Source of the DNA: Chromera velia
Lineage: Eukaryota; Sar; Chromeraceae
Direction: 5' to 3'
NCBI GenBank assembly: GCA_018398765.1
Contig: JAHBMJ010000245.1
Span: forward strand, 62,001-126,000
Length of the DNA: 64,000 bases
Made by a program: the position numbers and the translations under genes. How positions within the stretch are numbered: position 1 is the stretch's first letter; each line of letters begins with the position of its first letter. The notes below the pieces were generated by a model. The model was not told the origin of the DNA. It made no database searches and worked only from the letters and a program-made list of their open reading frames with translations. Shown here piece after piece: positions 1 through 11,997 of this stretch.

Positions 1-2800
1 CAGCCAAACCTTTTCGTATTCTTTCCAAATTACGTGTTCATCCTTCTCCTCAGTGGCCAGAGTCTCTATAAGCTTCGCAAGCTCTGGGCACTGTGAAGGA
101 CATTTGTTTACCCCCCTTCCTATTCGCCCCCCCCTGCGCTCTGCTGCAGCACTCTCGGCTTCTATACCCTCTTCTACAGGCTCACTGCCCCTGTCTTCTC
201 CTTTCTTCTCCTTTAAATCTTCTTTCAACTGCGTGATTTCTTCTATGTACAGATCGGCATCAATCTTTGCAACTTCAGAGAGGGACGTATACTATTTTAT
301 GATCAAATCATCAACCCCCCCTCCCTCTGCTGATTCCAGCTCTTCAACGAGGTCACGAACCTCGTTTTGCGCCTTTTCCTGCCACTCTAACAAACGCGTA
401 CATGCGTAGGGCATTCCAAACTGGTGCCGTTCCACCAGGTCTAGTTGGTAGATCTTTTTCCACCCAGCCTCTCCTGCTCTCTCACTATCGACCTCATTCC
501 CCTACAACTCATCACACTGGTCGTTGGCTGCTTTCAAAATGGAAATGTCTGCATTTGGGAGAGAAGGGAGACTATTGTCCTGTAAGCGTCTCTGTATCAT
601 GCGATGAACGGTAAGCTTCATTGCTGCGTTACCGAGACCAGCCCTATAGCTGCTGCCCTTCAAAGCAAGGTCCAGCTCAAGATGAGACCTCTCATTTTCA
701 AAATCCGTCCCACTCAGGGATGGAGTATGAGAGTCCTGCAGGGCCTTTGATCAGGGACTGTCTCTTCTCCATATACAGCTCAACACTGGGGGGGTCAGAC
801 AGACATCCGTTGTCTACGTGCACCATCTGCAACTCCCATATTCTTTCCCACTTCTCACCAGCTAGTTTCACCCCGTCGTTCTCGACAAGCTCAAATGCGA
901 GCTTCACGAGCAAGACGCGCTGCCTCAGCTCAAGGGGACCGGGAATCAGCCTTCGCACTCTCAAGAGAATATGCTTAGCAGTGACCCACCGCTTTGCTTT
1001 TGCTGGCTCATCAAGACCGTATACGATCTGAAGAGCAGACAAAAGCTCTTCAAAGTCATGGTCATTTTTTTTGAAAACGGCTTGAGAGAGGGCACTCAGG
1101 AAGGGGCTAACCATAAGGTGGGAAACATGAGACACTCCAGCCAGAAAGCGTCTTATCCAATGCTATGGATCAAGGCGCATAAAAATGAGATTTGAAACAG
1201 AAGAATGATTCTAGTGCCTTGTCGCCCACTGCGATCTCCCTCTTCTCTCCTTCCTGAACAGCAATCACAGTCTGTATATCCTACTTGAGCGAGCTTGGGC
1301 TCAACATCTTCTTCATCTTCGTCATCAAATTTGTCGTCGTCTGCTACTAAAGATTCTGAAGGGCAAGGGGGATCGTCAGATGCCTGAGCGAGTTCACTTT
1401 CCTCCAACCCTTCTTCTCCTCCTCTCTCTATCCTCATTTCTTCTCCCTTGCCCTCTCCATCTAAAGTAACACCGCCCCCCCCCATCTCTTCGTCTCCATC
1501 TCTTTGAGGGTGCCAATAGAACTAACGATGGGATGTTTTCTCGGATTCCAGAAAAAAACCTTCTTCAAAGTAAATTCAGCTGGCGAGGGAGGACACTTTA
1601 ATGAGGGGAGGTGGTTTTGGGGATCAATCCACCCTAACATCTCAGATAGCTTAGGGTTTCCAGAATCATCAGACCCCACCTGTGCTTTGACCTGCTTCAA
1701 AATCCACTTTTCTTGGGCTTCTGGAATACGTGGCTATCTACGACTCTTAAGTGGAGCAGAAGGGGGGGCAGGAGGGGGGGGGAACAGTGCTTAGGGGGGA
1801 GGTGTTTGGGCTGGTACTGAAAAAGAGGAGGACGCAGCAGCTGCTGAAATTCCCGCAGAGTCAAGTGGAGCAGAAGGGGGGGCAGGAGTGGGGGGGAACG
1901 GTGCTTGGGGGGGAGGTGCTTAGGCTGGTGCCGAAAAAGAAGAGGACGCAGCAGCTACTGAAATTCCCATAGAGTGCACTGCAGCAGGTGCGGCAGCTGC
2001 TACAGCAACGCTAACGATAGGGACATTAGAGCGGCTACAAAGAGACTCTGTAGGGGGATCCACGTTGGGAGACTCCTGTACTTCAGGAGCAGTGTCCGCA
2101 GAGGGTTCAGCAGCAGCGCTCCTGTCACTCTCCTGTGTTTCCAAAACAGGAACTGTAAGAAAGCAAAGCAAAACAGAGGGTAACAGAGGGAAAGTGAATA
2201 TACATGAGAGAGAGTCCGAGAGTAACGGCAAGCAAAGTGTAGCCCAATGTAAAAGCAAGCGGCCCGACGGGGAGGAAGGAGGAAAATGGAGGGAGGAAGC
2301 CAAGTGGAGACTACCGTATGGAGAGCACCATAAACAACCAACTTAGGGCACGGAGGATGATGGAGGAAGCCCCTTGATCATCACTGGCTTGCTGTAGTCC
2401 TCCTTTGAAGGCTGCAAAGAATAAAGCAGGGTAAAATTGACAGTGTAGACAGGTAGACGCGTGACGGCTATACACAGAGAGCAATATGGAGACCACCAGC
2501 AGAGTTGAAAAATAAAGTAGGCCATCATAGACTTTGCAAGATAGTTGGTTGGCTCTTGCTTGTGGGCACCACCTGAGGCTGCCGATGCTGTCGGGAGGAC
2601 TGCAGTCAGTTGGACCAGTCATGGTCGCGCCCACATACATATCTCGATAACTAGTTAGTCCGTGCAGGACAGTCCTTGACCTTCTCATACTTGCTCTTCC
2701 ACGGTTTGCTCTTGGAATGGGACTTCCTAGAGTGTTCACCCTTTGCGAGAGCATCGATTCGATCCTCCCAATATGCACCTCCCTTGGCTGTCTTCGGCAT
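1..2800 (-). pseudogene. Decayed minus-strand protein gene, truncated by window edge
   Basis: I do not recognise the family. A minus-strand frame can be followed from an ATG at 2800 (start MPKTAKGGAYWEDR) or from about 2300 down to base 1, but it is broken. In-frame stops lie at 1920-1922 (TAA), 1791-1793 (TAA), 1734-1736 (TAG), 502-504 (TAG) and 292-294 (TAG). The frame slips at a C9 run (1475-1483) and an A4 run (700-703). Between these breaks the translation looks coding: an Ala/Pro-rich part with a 38-residue tandem repeat, a conserved-looking block around 1510-1700, an acidic stretch (1300-1420), a helical domain (about 740-1150) and a charged helix-rich C-terminal part (1-480). One intron, roughly 1155-1290 with a GTAGGA donor and ATAG acceptor, fits and keeps the frame. 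Exons upstream of 2300 are uncertain. Most likely a pseudogene; assembly errors in homopolymers explain the slips but not the stops. Confidence 0.5.
1751..1978 (-). repeat. Two tandem copies of a 114-bp unit coding a 38-residue Ala/Ser/Pro repeat
   Basis: Copy A is 1751-1864 and copy B is 1865-1978; the units differ at a few positions. The length is a multiple of three, so the repeat keeps the minus-strand frame. Each copy carries one in-frame TAA where the other copy has CAA (Gln): TAA at 1791-1793 in A, and at 1920-1922 in B. Confidence 0.85.
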
Positions 2801-3829
2801 GCGAGAGTAGCGTAGGCTCTGGAGGCAAGACAACCAACTACTATTACAAACCACCACCAACGTCTAAAACAGAAAAATGAGAGACCAGAGCTTCATCACG
2901 AATGATGACGGCTTCCAACACTTTCAACGCTCTAAGAGAATCATGTTAATGGGAAAAACACGTTTCAAAACAGATTGTGTGAATGAAGAGAACAAGAACC
3001 GTAAGGTTATCAGTGGTTATCGGTAGTCTCCGTGGTGGAGACGGAGACCACGGGGCTGGTCTCCGTCGGGGGGTGTATAATGGGCACTCGGATACTATGA
3101 TGGTGTATACTATATTATAATGTCCCTACGGGACATGCCGTAGCCCCCAGGGGTGAGATAGGGTAAGAGGTGTGTTCATTCAATCGTGGTACATGCAACA
3201 GGTTGTTGGCCGCGCAAAGGTGTAGCCGCGGTATCTGTAAATACCGCAGAGGGCCAGAGATGGCTGGACAGGCTTCAAAGCGATTGAGAAGATCGAAGAA
3301 ATAAGAAGAGCTCTGCTATTAGATACGTTTGCTAATAAGAAAATTAATGATGTACAAGGACTTCGCTAACACATGGTGCTAACGTGAATAAGCATGAAAA
3401 AGAAAATGAAATTGTAACCGCACCAACACATTACTGATAAATCTTTAACAAATTATTTTTGCTTATATAAAAAAATTAAAAAATATATAAAATAAAAATT
3501 ACAATGCTCCCTGCTTAAATCTACTTACATTTTTATTTTTTATTTACGGAGTCAATATATATATAGGTCTTTTATATACAGACACACATGCTGTAATCTT
3601 AAAGTTTCTTTCATTATCTTTCATTTACTTTTATTTATAGATCATTCTACTAGTAGCCAAACATTATATACGCCTTCTATTATCAATTTGCTCTTTTAAA
3701 TCATCTGTGACTGAGACTGTGAGCTAGTCTTAGCTAGTCTATAAAATGTTTGAACACCCTGTTATACAAGACCAAAACTACACGCTTGCTACGCTTGCTG
3801 TATTAGTTGCTGTAGTTGACTGTGCCCAC
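2801..3829. other. Intergenic, no gene seen; imperfect palindrome near 3029-3052
   Basis: This stretch contains no convincing reading frame. Around 3029-3052 an imperfect inverted repeat (CCGTGGT and ACCACGG arms) could fold into a hairpin. From about 3420 to 3720 the sequence becomes very AT-rich. Confidence 0.6.
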
Positions 3830-6330
3830 TTACTCACTCACTAACACACTTAGTCACTAAGTCACTAAGTCATTCTTGCTTTCCTCACTCATTCACTCAC
3901 TCACTGTCTCACTTGCTCACTCACTTACTCCCTCATTTTCCCTGTCTATCTTCGATCACTTCCCCACATGCCTAAAGTTGACGGCTTCTATTAATACTCT
4001 CACATTCACATGCCCAAACGGCTTTTGTTCACACACTTGCTCTCTTTGTCTCTCTTTGTTTATTTCTATTTCAAGCCCTGGCAGTTTGAAGTTCTGTTTA
4101 CACACTGAATCTCATTCTCTCTTAGTGACAGGCTGTCTCTATTCATTCAGATACCTACACGCCCATGCAAACATCATGCTTGTGTGAGTCCTTGTCCCTT
4201 TTCATTCACCCACACGCCCAAACGGCTCCTCTTCACCTAGCCTGCTCACACCGCTTCACACACTCACTTTCCCTGCCTGTATTCATTCATTTACATCGTC
4301 GTAACACCCAAAATGGCTTCTGTTTACACATTCGATAGGGGTGTATGATACTGAGGGGGGGGTGGTATGTAGCGCTATGAGAGCTGAGGGTGGATGCCCC
4401 CCCCCCGGTGTGATTCAGAATAAGGTCATCTGAAAATGCCAGACTACGGATGGTGAGGGGGTGTGAGGCATAATGGTGGACAAAAAAAACTCCTAACTTC
4501 TCAGCTATACAATATCCTAAAATCTTTTCAACTATCTAAGACTATCTTAAAACTCAAAAACACTAATATATCTTAAACTAACAGACACTATTTAAAAGTG
4601 TCTTCAAACTAATTATGTTACTAATATGTCACTAGCTTAGTTAACAATCGTGTGCGATCTCATTCATATGCAACTTGTCAATGACTGTGCAAGTCATCAG
4701 TACTTTTTCGATCTCCAAACAGTGAGAGATGCTGAGAGGAGAGGGAAAGGCGATAGAGGGAAAGGCGATAGAGTTATACATGCATGTACTCGATCTCGGT
4801 CCATCGAGACACCATGTATGAATACGATACACCAATTGCGTGCAAAGAGAAGGACTGAGGAAGGAGAAGAAAACGTTGGAACACCTGACTACCCCAACAC
4901 AAAGTCACCCTGATATGTTCTGACAAGCCTATGGACCTCCTTGGTTGGGTGGGTGTTGCTGTTCAGGCATGTTTAGGTGTATGGAAGGTGAAATTAATTT
5001 TAAACGTTGAGGATAGGTTGTGCGGTTTGAGTTTCAAAAATGGTCCACATAATTTTGAGAGACTTTCCCCGGTTTGCACACACAAAACATGTTATGGAGC
5101 ATCGTTGCATGCATGAGCCTCTAAAAAAAAAAATGCATGCATGCATGCATGCATGCATTAAAAAGCTGAATGTCAGCCTCGGTGGGCAACTCTGCATGGA
5201 CACCGGGGGGGGGTATCCCTTCTCGTACGGGCTGGTAGCAGCGGACGCCAGGGGGGGCGGTGTCTGGCGTATCGGGCGTGAAGCACCCGATGCCCGTCCC
5301 GCCATCCACGGGCATAACGGAGCAAGATTGGATGCCCCCCCCCCCCCNCCCCGGTGTCCTGATAGGAGGATACACCCCTATATATCACATTCGCTCTCCA
5401 GGTCTCTCTTCATTATTCTTTATTGATTCAATGCATGAGGCCTAAGCAGCTTTTATTCACACACCCGCTCTCTTTGTATCTCCTTGTTTCTTTTCATTCA
5501 CCCACATGCTCAAACGGCTTCTGTTCATATACTGACTCTCTCTGTCTCTCTTAATTCATCAGCAGGCTCAAGCGGCTTCTGTTCATACACTTGATATCTC
5601 TTCATTCATCCACAGGCCTAGCCATAGGCTCGAGTCACTGTGGCTTTTGTTCAATGACACACAATTGATCCCTCTTCATTTATCTACGGGCCTAAACGGC
5701 TCCTGTTCCTAGCTTCTGTTTATATGCTCGTTCTCCTTATCTCTCTTTCTTTACCCGCACGCCCAAGCGGTTTCTGTTCACATATTCGCTCTCCTTGTAT
5801 TTCCTTGTCTCCCTTCATTCACCCACATGCCCAAATGGCTTCTATTCATACACTCACTCTCCTTGTATCTCCTTTTCTCCCTTCATTCACCCACACGTCC
5901 AAACGGCTTCTGTTTATACACTCGTTCTTCCTGTCTCTCTTCACTCATCCACAGGCCCAAGCGGCTTCTGTATGTTTCTGTTCACACAGTTGATCTCTCT
6001 TCATTCATCCACAGGCCTAAGTGGCTTCTGTTCACACACTTGTTCTCCTTATCTCACCCGCACACCCAAACGGCTTCTATTCATAAACTCATACATACTC
6101 ATAAACACGCTCGCTCTCTCTGTCTCTCTTTATTCATCCACCTGCAGGCCTAAGCGGATTCTGTTATTGCAGACACACTTTCCATGCCCGTGCACCCACA
6201 CGCCCAAACATTCACCCACACCCCCAAACGGCTTCTGTTCACACACTTACTTACCTAGCTTTATCCACAGGCCCAAACGGCTTCTGCTCACATCTCTCCC
6301 TCTTAAACTCACCAAGCGCTGGACCCATAT
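3830..6330. repeat. Degenerate minisatellite array, about 50-75 bp periodicity
   Basis: Repeated variants of a core like CCCAAACGGCTTCTGTTCA, followed by ACACTC and then a CT-rich run such as CTCTCTTCATTCACCCACA, recur many times between about 3960 and 4330 and again between 5394 and 6300. Unit length varies and copies are diverged. The ORFs here (Ser/Leu/His/Pro-rich translations) are by-products of the repeat. The array is interrupted by the element at 4335-5385. Confidence 0.8.
4335..5385. mobile_element. Insertion with short inverted termini, flanked by an 8-bp direct repeat
   Basis: The left end starts ATAGGGGTGTAT and the right end finishes ATACACCCCTAT (5370-5381, then a few AT bases), so the ends are inverted copies. 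The 8-mer CACATTCG is present on both sides (4327-4334 and 5386-5393). Removing the insert restores a normal minisatellite unit, since ACACATTCG then runs into CTCTCCAGG as in other units. Inside are an internal inverted pair (ACACCGGGGG near 5198 and CCCCCGGTGT near 5350) and a run of ATGC tetranucleotides (5131-5158). No transposase frame is visible, so this looks non-autonomous. Exact termini are uncertain by a few bases, and one N lies at 5348. Confidence 0.6.
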
Positions 6331-7242
6331 GTGATGAGCTTCTCCACAACATTTCAAAGCGAATACTACAGTATCCACAGCGACACATACTATATATAGA
6401 CAGTATTTTGCATTATTTTACGTCCCAAATCCTCAAGTGGAGGTAGAAGGAAGTCGAGAAACCAGGTGCTGAAGAACGATAAGAGGCCCGGGGCCAAGTA
6501 GAGAGAAAGAAGATGGGCAAAAAGAGGTTCCTGCAGATCAAATTAACCGTTTTTCCTCTTTGTCAAGCGCACTTAGTCGTGGTGCGGCTTAATCCTAACT
6601 CTGTAAGGCGGCATGTCTTAACTTACCACTGAGCTTGGTAGCATAGTCAAATAACGGAGCAATTTAGAACAGCTTCACTTAGATGGTGTACTTTATCGCC
6701 TTCTTCGAAAACTACACAGATGATCGAATCTAGCTACGTACAATTCCTTTCCATGTGTGTTTTTGCATATGTGTACTGATACATCAAGGTTAGACAAAAG
6801 GTGCATGCATGTTCGCCACGCGCTGTATACAGTTGCCGGAAAGCGGGTCCCGAAAGGCAAATATAACCCGATTTATTGGTAATTCGACTTTTTTTTTTCT
6901 ATAGGTGCGGCTAAGGGCCTTAACAGATACCATGGCCGGGGGCCACGGCATACAAAATTATTAAAAAGCCGAATGCGCAGGGCGCGCCCGCGCGCGGGCG
7001 GCGGGCCGCGGGGCCCCGCGGCGCGGCTCGATCGATCCGCATGCAGTAGCGAGGCGAGGGCGCGGCCCGCGCGCGCCAGGCAATCTTGGGCAGTTTGTCT
7101 CCTCTTCGTCACTCTGTCCAGCTGCCTCTCTGCGACAAAGATCTCCACAGAGCTTTGAAGAGACAGGGAGAGAGTGTGAAAGGTGAAACAGGAGATTGTC
7201 TTGTCGAACGGAACGGAAACGCTCGTGCGAAGACAGCAGAGA
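6331..7242 (+). promoter_or_regulatory. 5' flank of the fructose-bisphosphatase gene with a GC-rich island
   Basis: Bases 6331-6960 contain no gene I can support. Bases 6970-7080 are an abrupt, nearly pure G+C block rich in GCGC and CCGCGG steps, ending about 160 bases before the start codon at 7243. Its position suggests promoter or 5' UTR sequence, but no TATA or initiator element was assigned. Confidence 0.35.
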
Positions 7243-8583
7243 ATGACCACGATGTACATCTCTCCTCCTAAGAAGACCCTCAGTGAGACCTTTGAGGAGA
7301 TCTCCAAGAGCCCAAGCCTGATCCCCGAGCTTGGAGAGTTCCTCATTGCCAACACGCCCCATGGGTCTAGTGTCGCCACCTGTGATGAACTCAACAGGTC
7401 AGCTCGCACCCTCTCGTCATGTTCTTAGCATCTCTCTCCTCTTTCTTCAAGCGTCTCCTTTCCCCTGCCTGCAGGCTTCTGACAGGTATCAAGCTGGCCG
7501 CCAAGGTCGTCAACCGAGAGCTCTCCAAGGCAGGGCTTGCAGACATCCTGGGAGCTGCTGGTATCGAGAACGTACAGGTGAGTGAGTGTGTTCACCCACC
7601 TGATTCACGCGTGGTCTCTTCAATTCCCGTCTCCTTTTGCCTTTCTCATGTGTCTAACTTTCACTCCTCTCTGCAGGGTGAGCAGCAGCAGAAGCTGGAT
7701 GTCTTCGCGAACGACAAGTTCATTCAGGTGGGGTCAGCTCGGACACTTCTCTTCGCATAAGGAAGAGGTGCATTCGCAGTTCGCTCTGTCTGCTGCGTCT
7801 TTCGCCGCTCTACGCAAGTGTGGGCGTCTCCGAACTCTGTCTCTATGCTGTCTGCTTTGCAACGATCCAATTTCCCCCCCTTCATTCACGTCCTTTTGTC
7901 CGGTCTTCGTCTTCCCGACTCCATCGGCATCTTCCGGCCCTAAACATTCTTCCCCTTTTTCGATGGCAAACGAGAGCAAGCTGTAGAGACAAATATTCTG
8001 CCAAAGCGCAGGTAGGCCTGTGTCCAGGTTCGGATGTTCCTACAATGTGCCTTTTTCATTCTCTCGTTTCTTCAGAAATCTTCTCCGCGTTTCTTTCTGA
8101 TTTTTCATTCGCTTCCTGCTTTTGCCTGTCCTGCCCCATGCCTCCCTCTTGCTTGCTTGCAGGCCCTTGCCAACCGAGAGGTCGTGTGCGGCATCTGCAG
8201 TGAGGAGCTCGACGAGTTCATCCCCGTGAACCCGAACTCCAAGTACCTCATCCTCATGGACCCCCTCGACGGTCGGTCTCTCTGTCTCTGTCTCTCCCTC
8301 TCTCTGTCTCTCTCTCTCTATATACTTACTAGCTACATGGAGGTCCAAGCACAAGAAGAGCTGAGGTAAGAGCCGATCTCCCCTCTATTCAGACAGTCGA
8401 ACACACCGCAAAAAAGAGTCGCATCCCCCCATCTCACTGAACAAGGAAACAGAAGAAATGGCAGGTACAGGCACCAACACACAGCCAAAGCGACGCACAC
8501 CCAAGAGAACAACCGCCAATGCAACAAAACAAGCGCGATTAATGACGATGAATATACCTCTCTGTCACACACATACGCACACG

Positions 8584-8657
<74 letters not shown>

Positions 8658-11368
8658 TCGCATCAAAATTTTCATCAAGTCGTCTGTCGCTCTTCGCCTC
8701 TCTCACTGTCTGTCTGTGTGTGACTGCATGTCCACGCCCTCTTTTTTTCTTGATCTGTCCCCGTCTGTGTTTGGAAGCTCGTCTGCCTGCCTGACTTCCC
8801 TCCCTTCAGGTTCCTCCAACATCGACGTGAACGTGTCTGTGGGAACGATCTTCTCGATCCTCAGAAGAAAGACCCCAGTCGGGACAATGCCCGAGATCTC
8901 CGACTTTCTCCAACCAGGCAGAAGCCAGGTCGGGTCGGGAGGGTGGGCTAGGGGGCCGGGGGGTCAGGGGAAGATATTATGACCGAATGAGTCAGGCCGG
9001 GAGCAAAAGATTCCCTTCCGGGATTCTTGGGCCCTTTCAAATGGATTCTGTCGTCATCCTTTTTGCTCATCTGCTCTTCTGCATTCATTGTATTTCTTCT
9101 GTCTGTGAAGAAAGGGGAGTGAAGGAGAAACAGGGCCAGAATGGGGATTCGTTCGAACGTGTTCGCAGCCACTCGTAAATGGTAGATGGATCTCACACAG
9201 ACCATCTTCCTGCGGCGTCTCTCTCTCTCACACAATTGATTTCACCCAATGATGGATGGATGTAGGATTGGATGGAACGAACTACTGTTTGTTGACTCCA
9301 CCCTCCCTGCACGGTCTGATGAAGGCAGTTTTTCATGACGTCGGTTTTGTTCATTCTGCCTGTCTACGCTATTTGCAGCTGTGCGCCGGATACGTCCTGT
9401 ATGGCAGCTCCACCCAGCTGGTCGGTTGGTGAGGGGGCCTGCTGCTTTATTCTTCGTTTGCTCGCATGAAGTTGACATGAGAATGGGATAAGCCGATTTG
9501 TCGATTTCTTCAGAAGAGAGCGGCATCGGTAAAGAAAGTCTCGAATGCTTGGTGTTGTGTAGGATCCGGATGCTTGGTGTAGTGTAGAAGAGGGGGGGTC
9601 GATGGGGCACCTGAGGCTGCGTGGGTTGTGATTGAGATTCCGAATCGTGTACGATGTATGGATAAATGGAGAATGCACGAAAGAACGGATGTTCTGATGA
9701 GATGTGGTCTGCTTTGGGTATTATGCAGTAGCTCCTTTTTCACTCCGAGAGAGGGGAAGAAAGAGAGTAAGAAACGGAGGTGGTCTGCAAAGGGTAACAG
9801 GATCACCTGCCTGACTGCCTTCCCGCGCGGTTAATCGACCCTATTGTCCTTCGTACGTATCTCTTCCGTTCTCTCCCTTCCATTCTGTCTGTGTGTCTTC
9901 AGGTGGTCACCACAGGCAACGGCGTCCAGGGGTTTACTCTGGACCCCTCTCTTGGGACATTCTACCTGAGTCACCCGGAGCTCAAGTTCCCTGTACGTCT
10001 CTCTTTATTCAGCTCTGTATTGTGTATAGCTGCGTGTTCGTGTAGTGTGTCATTGAGCGTATGCCTATGTGTGTTAGTGAGCCCTCGCGCCCGTATTTGG
10101 TAGTGAGAGGAGGGGATAAGTAGGAGAGGAGGTTCGAGAGTGAAGAGAGGCAGAAGAAGGAGGTGTGCATTATTTTTCTCTTCCGTGTCGATTTTCCATC
10201 GAGTCACTCCTTTGAATCGCCAGTGCTTGCCCCCCAGTTCCTTCCTAGTTCAAAGCGCGCCCCCCGTCTTTCTTTTCGTGTTCATTTTTTCTTTCTTTCT
10301 TTCTTCCTCCCCGAGAGAGTGTTTGCAGTCCTCAGCCTCTGTGTACTCCTGCAACGAGGGCAACTGGCTGGCGTTCCCCAAGGGCGTGAAGGAATTCATC
10401 GACTGGTGCCATGACGATGAGAAGGTGAGTGAGTGAGTGCGTGAGTGAGTGAGTGAGTGGGTGTGCTTATTCTTTTTGAGGTCCTTTTAAGGGAACATCT
10501 GCGTTTGTTCCTGGGATTGTGCTTGGACCAAAAAAGGGGATCGGAGTTCTCTGGCGAGGGTATTTGCGGTCTCGGCTGGGATCTGATTGAAGAGCCTTGA
10601 GCCCGGTAGCCATGCCCCTCTCTTTCCTTATGCTGATTCCACTCAGTAGTTCATTTTTCCCCTTTCATTATTCCTTTCCCCTGTTTCTTGTTTCTATGTG
10701 CAGGGCATGAGACGGCCCCTCTCTCTTCGGTATATCGGGTCTCTGGTTTCGGACTTTCACCGCAATCTCCTGCAGGGAGGCATCTACCTCTATCCTCCCA
10801 CCAAGAAGGGTCGGTCAAGAGGGGTAGGAGGAATCTGAAAGGGGGGAGGGGGGGCTGCTTTCTATCAAGTATGCTTCCCATCATTTTCTCTCCTCTTCCT
10901 CGCATGCCATGGCAAGGGATGTTTTTTGAGTGTCTCTCTCGAAAGATATTTTGTGATTTCTTTTTTCTCTCTATCTGCTTTTGTTTTTTTAAGACTACAG
11001 ACGGTATCAGTGACGAAAAATTGAATGAGAACACTGGGCATGCTTCCCTGCTGTTTTGTACAAGAACATACGGCATTTTTCTCTCTACGAACTGATGGAT
11101 GAATGGATAACTGCCTTTCCTGCCTGCAGACAGAAGAGGGAAGCTCCGACTTCTGTACGAGGCCAACCCGATGGCCATGATTGCAGAGCAGGCTGGAGGG
11201 ATGGCGGTTGACGGTTTCAACCCCATTCTGGACATCCAGCCCTCCTCCCTGCACGAGCGCGTCCCTCTGTTCACGGGCAGCAAGGTTCTTGTCGGACAGC
11301 TGATGAAGATGATGAAGGAGTTGAGTCCGGAGGAAAACATGGGATTGAACCCCGGAATCGAGAAATAA
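7243..11368 (+). CDS. FBP: Fructose-1,6-bisphosphatase, class I, cytosolic type (10 exons)
   Basis: Hydrolyses fructose 1,6-bisphosphate to fructose 6-phosphate in gluconeogenesis. Exons: 7243-7397, 7475-7577, 7677-7727, 8163-8271, 8810-8928, 9379-9420, 9903-9992, 10329-10424, 10704-10809, 11130-11368. They join with consistent phases into 1,110 nt, 369 residues, about the usual family length. Visible landmarks: the metal-binding loop DPLDGSSNID (about 136-145), LYGSST, the NEGNW phosphate region, [20 protein letters not shown], and the signature [12 protein letters not shown] (about 294-305). The regulatory cysteine loop of plastid enzymes is absent and no transit peptide is seen, so a cytosolic enzyme is inferred. 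The start is the first ATG in frame (MTTMY); upstream in-frame starts are not ATG. Several introns open with tandem GTGA or GTCA motifs. Confidence 0.95.
8576..8653. repeat. (AC)n(AG)n microsatellite in an intron
   Basis: A run of AC dinucleotides passes directly into AG dinucleotides inside intron 4 of the fructose-bisphosphatase gene. It gives a spurious Thr/His and Arg/Glu reading frame. Confidence 0.95.
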
Positions 11369-11997
11369 ATTGAATGAACAGCCATGCAGAGAGAAGGAGA
11401 AGTGAGACAACAAAACAGAAATGTGTGCGTGTTTTTGTTTGTGTTGTTGATGAATGATAGACGTGACAACGAAAGAAGGCAAACAGACAGACGAATGGTG
11501 CTCCTTCCTTTCCGCAAACGTCCCATGTCTCCCTCACCATCTCACCCGTTTTTTCACTGTCTCAGCACTCATGTAAGCGTAGTTGACTTCCTTTTCTTCG
11601 ACTCCCTCAGCGTCACGCTCAGCCGCTGACTGTTCCAGCTTGCCGGCCTTTTGCAATTTGGCTTACTCGGCCTGATTTTGTTGAAACCCTGGTCTGAATG
11701 TTTGTTTGTCGCGTGCCAGAGGAAGAAGAGACGTGCGTTACCTGTCTGTCGTGTGAGGGGGGGGGGTCTGTCTGGATCAATTGGGAGGGGATGACGGAAG
11801 TAAAGAACAGAGACAGACAGACAGAAAGAAAAAGAACTCGGCTAAAACCGCCAGCTCTGTAGAAGCACAAAGAAAGAAACTTGTCAATGCATGATGGAGC
11901 ACGGTGTCTTTTTTTTCTTTCGTTCCATTTTTCATCTCGCTTCCTTCCATTCTCCCTCTTTCTGTCTGTCTTTCTTTGGTTCTTTGTGACTTATCTC
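11369..11997. other. 3' flank of fructose-bisphosphatase; no gene seen
   Basis: CT- and GA-rich sequence without a convincing frame. It probably includes the 3' UTR of the upstream gene; no polyadenylation signal was assigned with confidence. Confidence 0.5.

Noticed and set aside
1-2800. Ciliate-type code with TAA/TAG read as glutamine
   Set aside because: Fructose-bisphosphatase ends at TAA and AIDA at TAG exactly where the families end, so the standard code is used; decay by C-to-T change is simpler.
6965-7085. Possible rDNA fragment
   Set aside because: GC-rich like some rDNA spacers, but no conserved rRNA core sequence could be recognised.
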